Shown piece after piece: positions 61,594 through 64,000 of a stretch of DNA of 64,000 bases. This stretch comes from Halorhabdus sp. BNX81 (GTDB lineage: Archaea; Halobacteriota; Halobacteria; Halobacteriales; Haloarculaceae): positions 2,418,001 through 2,482,000 of the forward strand of contig NZ_CP107254.1 in NCBI RefSeq assembly GCF_029229925.1, read 5' to 3'. Each line of letters opens with the position of its first letter. The first letter of the stretch is position 1. Both the position numbers and the translations under genes were made by a program. Below the pieces are notes generated by a model. That model was not told the DNA's origin and made no database searches. It was given only the letters and a program-made list of their open reading frames with translations.

Positions 61594-62517
61594 TCAGACG
61601 TACGTGAACCACTCCTCGCGGTCGCCGGACTCGACGACGTCGAAGAACGCCTGCTGGATCTCGTCGGTGACCGGGCCTTTCGTGCCCGGGCCGATCTCAG
61701 TGTCGTCGACGCTCCGGATCGGCGTGACCTCCGCCGCCGTCCCCGAGAAGAACAGCTCGTCGGCGGTGTAGAGTTCGCCCCGGGAGATGGTCGCGTCGGC
61801 GTGGACCGTATAGCCCCGCTCCTCGGCGAGGTCGATCACCGTCTGGCGCGTGATGCCGTCGAGGTTCGACTCGGCGAGACCGGGCGTGTGAATCTCGCCG
61901 TCCCGAACGAGGAAGAGATTCTCGCCAGGGCCTTCGGCGACCTGCCCCTCCTTGTTGAGGAGAATGGCCTCGGTGTAGCCGTTCTCCTCGGCCTCTAAGC
62001 TCGCCAGCACGCTGTTGACGTACGGCCCGGTGGTCTTTGCGTTGGTCGGGATCTGGCTGGAGGCGAACTTCCGCCAGGAGGAGATCGCCACGTCGACGCC
62101 TTCTTCGAGTGCCTCTTCACCCAGGTACGCGCCCCACGGCCAGACGGCGATGGCGACCTTCACGGGGGCGTCACCGGGGTTCAGCCCGAGCATGTCGTAG
62201 CCGTAGAAGGCGATCGGGCGGATGTAACAGGAGGGCAGGTCCTCGCGCTCGATGAGTTCGAGCGTGGCCTCGGTGAGTTCCTCGCGGTCGAAGGGGATCT
62301 CCATCCCGTAGGGTTTGGCCGACTGATAGAGCCGATCGAGGTGCTCGTCCCACCTGAAGATCGCCGCGCCGTTGTCGGTGTCGTAGCTCCGGACACCCTC
62401 GAAGACGCCCGTCCCGTAGTGGAGTCCGTGCGTGAGGACGTGCACTTGCGCGTCCTCCCAGTCGACGAATTCACCGTCCATCCAGATCGTCCCGACGTCC
62501 ATGTCCTCGAAACTCAT
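61594..62517 (-). CDS. ilvE: Branched-chain amino acid aminotransferase
   Basis: A 307-residue class IV PLP enzyme catalysing the last step of Ile, Leu and Val synthesis. Signatures: IWMDGEFVDWEDAQVHVLTH start, GTGVFEGVRSY, the PLP Lys in NAKTTGPYVNS, TEAILLNKEGQVAEGPGENL and ITRQTVIDLAEERG. The start at 62517 gives the family N-terminus. It ends 17 bases from the convergent DUF502 gene. Confidence 0.92.
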   Translation of the reverse strand: MSFEDMDVGTIWMDGEFVDWEDAQVHVLTHGLHYGTGVFEGVRSYDTDNGAAIFRWDEHLDRLYQSAKPYGMEIPFDREELTEATLELIEREDLPSCYIRPIAFYGYDMLGLNPGDAPVKVAIAVWPWGAYLGEEALEEGVDVAISSWRKFASSQIPTNAKTTGPYVNSVLASLEAEENGYTEAILLNKEGQVAEGPGENLFLVRDGEIHTPGLAESNLDGITRQTVIDLAEERGYTVHADATISRGELYTADELFFSGTAAEVTPIRSVDDTEIGPGTKGPVTDEIQQAFFDVVESGDREEWFTYV

Positions 62518-62580
62518 ACTCGCGCAAAAGCACCCCTCCGTTAAGAGTGTTCACGGTTCGTGTGGCTCAGGACCGGCCGA

Positions 62581-63282
62581 TCACCGCTCGTGAACGTGGA
62601 CCGTCACGACATCGCCGTCCTCGACGCCGAGTTCCGTCCTGAGTTGATCGGGGGCGATGATCTCCAGTTCGGCGTCGTCGTAATGCGTCCGCTCGGGCGA
62701 GACGACGTGAGCACCCTCGTAGGTGGCGGTATCGCTTTCGAGGGTGATCGGGTAGCAGTACGCCGGGCCATAGGTCCGGTCGCCGTCTTCCCAGCCATCG
62801 ATCTGGACCGGATCGAGGGCGTTCATCCGCGCCCGGGCGCGGGCACTCCGGTCGTCCAGCGTGAGGTTGAAGGTGCCAGGATATGGCTCGTACCCGAGTT
62901 TGTCGACGAACTGTCTATGATACCCCGACAGCGAGACGTAATGGCGACCCTCGCCCATGCCACTCTCGACTGAGCCCGACAGCGTGACGCCGATGCCGTG
63001 CTCGAAGATGCGCTGGTACTCGGCGTACTCCTCCTGGAGGAGGCGCTCGCCGTCGTCGGTGACCCGGACCCACTGGCCGTCGCTGACGATCTCCCGGGCG
63101 ACCAGATCGGCGTCCTCCAGGCGCTGGAGGCGGCGCGAGGCGGTCTGGGTGGAGGCGTCGAGTTTCGACGCGAGGCCGGAGCCGGTGATCTTGGCGTCGC
63201 CGTCGACCGCGCCGGCCAGCGCCAGCAGTTTCAGCGTCGCCAGTTCGGCGTATCCGATCGACTCGTCCGGGAGGTCTGCCAT
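62581..63282 (-). CDS. HTH-fused CTP-dependent riboflavin kinase (RbkR type)
   Basis: A 233-residue protein with an N-terminal winged helix (about 10-85: [20 protein letters not shown]) and a C-terminal riboflavin-kinase barrel (DUF120; [33 protein letters not shown]). Archaeal RFK uses CTP to make FMN. The fused form, RbkR, is known to regulate riboflavin genes. The riboflavin operon at 54225, with its operator-like repeat, is a likely target. GTTTAT (minus strand, near 63310) supports the start at 63282. Confidence 0.88.
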   Translation of the reverse strand: MADLPDESIGYAELATLKLLALAGAVDGDAKITGSGLASKLDASTQTASRRLQRLEDADLVAREIVSDGQWVRVTDDGERLLQEEYAEYQRIFEHGIGVTLSGSVESGMGEGRHYVSLSGYHRQFVDKLGYEPYPGTFNLTLDDRSARARARMNALDPVQIDGWEDGDRTYGPAYCYPITLESDTATYEGAHVVSPERTHYDDAELEIIAPDQLRTELGVEDGDVVTVHVHER

Positions 63283-63416
63283 CGCCGCCGGCTTGGACGG
63301 GATTACGGATAAACACACCGGGAGCGGCGACGGGCGTTCCCACGGACAGGGCTATAGGGATAGAAAAGGAGTCCAGTATTCGCACACGCACCTATTAGGG
63401 TACAGTCAGGACGGCC

Positions 63417-63445
63417 ATGCGAGAGATAAGACGTGAATCTCGCAT
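63417..63445. repeat. 8-bp inverted repeat in the gap before 63570
   Basis: ATGCGAGA (63417-63424) pairs with TCTCGCAT (63438-63445) around 13 bases. It lies in the 287-base gap 63283-63569, which is A/T-rich and shows no gene. It may be an operator or a terminator hairpin. Confidence 0.5.
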
Positions 63446-63569
63446 AGAATGTTCTCCAGAAGCTGTCCCCTTCGAGTACTCAGTAAAGGCGAGTAGTGTA
63501 GCAGAAAAGGGTGCCGGTCTAGACAAAATATTCACAAGAAATTTATCACGAGATAGTGTACTCTGATTC

Positions 63570-63860
63570 ATGTCCGTGATCGGTCCCCTCCGAGCTGAAC
63601 CGTCACTCCGTCGCCCGGTTTTCGCTTGCACCGTGTTACTCGCGGTGATCCTGTTCGGCGAACGTATCGTGGTATCCACCCTTGAGGGGATTGTCAACGG
63701 TGCAGGCGATTTTCCGCTGTGGCTTCCTCGACTCGGAACGCTCGGAGAGACCTTCGTTTACTATCTGTTATTCTTCGACTTCCTCAAATTCGTCGTACTC
63801 CCGATAACGCTCATGTGGATCGCATACGCTTACGGTCGCTACAGTGCGGACCAATCTTGA
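63570..63860 (+). CDS. Small membrane protein
   Basis: Ninety-six residues with two or three hydrophobic segments (about 17-40 and 60-90: VFACTVLLAVILFGERI and YLLFFDFLKFVVLPITLMW). AAATTTATCA near 63541-63549 is the TATA box for a leaderless start. Not recognised. Confidence 0.65.
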   Translation: MSVIGPLRAEPSLRRPVFACTVLLAVILFGERIVVSTLEGIVNGAGDFPLWLPRLGTLGETFVYYLLFFDFLKFVVLPITLMWIAYAYGRYSADQS

Positions 63861-64000
63861 GGAGCGATCTAACGCTCTATACGCACATCTATCTAGCCGG
63901 CTATTTCACTGTTGAAGACGGGTAAAGAAATGTAGCTGTTTGCTGGATACACGCTCTCTACGCAGCACACCGATTTTCGTAGTCCAAGGGCCTGTAACCT
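63861..64000. other. Right window edge, no gene recognised
   Basis: The last 140 bases are A/T-rich and hold no convincing frame or RNA gene. They may be the upstream region of a gene beyond the window. Confidence 0.5.

Noticed and set aside
1-64000. tRNA, 5S/16S/23S rRNA or SRP RNA genes
   Set aside because: I scanned the gaps for cloverleaf ends, TTCRANYC-like arms and SRP blocks and saw none; RNase P RNA is the only known RNA recognised. A tRNAscan or Infernal run could overturn this.
1-64000. Insertion sequences or integrases
   Set aside because: No transposase, recombinase or integrase motif was seen in any frame of the window.

Overview
The window comes from a haloarchaeon (class Halobacteria). 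The DNA is GC-rich, the predicted proteins are strongly acidic (Asp/Glu rich, few Lys), and many genes have a TATA-like box about 25 to 30 bases before the ATG, as expected for leaderless archaeal transcripts. Gene content agrees: thermosome, archaeal RNase P RNA, mevalonate pathway with isopentenyl phosphate kinase, archaeal RNase J and an archaeal HTH-riboflavin kinase. A family 2 glycosidase beside a [NiFe] hydrogenase suggests a sugar-using, partly anaerobic lineage such as Halorhabdus or a relative; the genus is inference.

Layout. 1-8055: a family 5 (dipeptide/oligopeptide type) ABC transporter (binding lipoprotein, two permeases, two ATPases), interrupted by a HEAT-repeat gene on the other strand. 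8134-13410: thermosome, GH2 glycosidase, protein disulfide oxidoreductase. 13475-13940: RNase P RNA. 14030-15031: zinc ribbon, cysteine-free redoxin, glutaredoxin. 15157-15667: an extraordinary perfectly paired element with no recognisable protein. 15750-17364: sugar-nucleotide epimerase-like protein and an HTH regulator. 17382-24246: a hoxEFUYH-type NAD-linked [NiFe] hydrogenase operon with its maturation protease. 24510-33504: AI-2E family transporter, two rhodaneses, DUF47 protein, UPF0200/UPF0201 pair, a possible membrane effector, HAD phosphatase, paired MgtE-like proteins. 33663-36141: a sulfur-relay operon (DsrE, TusA, SQR-like flavoprotein, DUF1641). 36204-41770: VOC protein, membrane proteins, thioredoxin reductase, MsrA, a HicBA toxin-antitoxin pair and a broken msrA copy. 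42198-52025: gltX and the isoprenoid operon (mvk, ipk, a membrane protein, rnj, idsA), split by an AT-rich three-gene cassette. 52135-56623: DCC oxidoreductase, aldo/keto reductase, a frameshifted gene, and the riboflavin operon ribE-ribBA-ribH. 56721-63860: Nmad3-family protein, DtxR-type regulator coupled to a TMEM165-type exporter, a second DtxR-like regulator, CBS, DUF502, ilvE, and the riboflavin kinase/regulator.

How the parts fit. Redox and sulfur chemistry dominates: hydrogenase, two rhodaneses, the DsrE-TusA-SQR relay, thioredoxin reductase, disulfide oxidoreductase, glutaredoxin and MsrA. Riboflavin synthesis and its likely regulator both lie in the window and would supply flavin to these enzymes.

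The most unusual object is at 15157-15667. Four perfect helices (12, 13, 18 and 11 base pairs) abut with no unpaired base at their junction, and inside them sit ten perfect hairpins that all have three-base loops. A TATA box lies 25 bases upstream. It looks like a large structured noncoding RNA, or a mobile palindromic element, that I cannot assign to any named family. Two genes carry single-base frameshifts (near 45437 and 53690), and the 3' end of msrA is repeated on the far side of hicBA.
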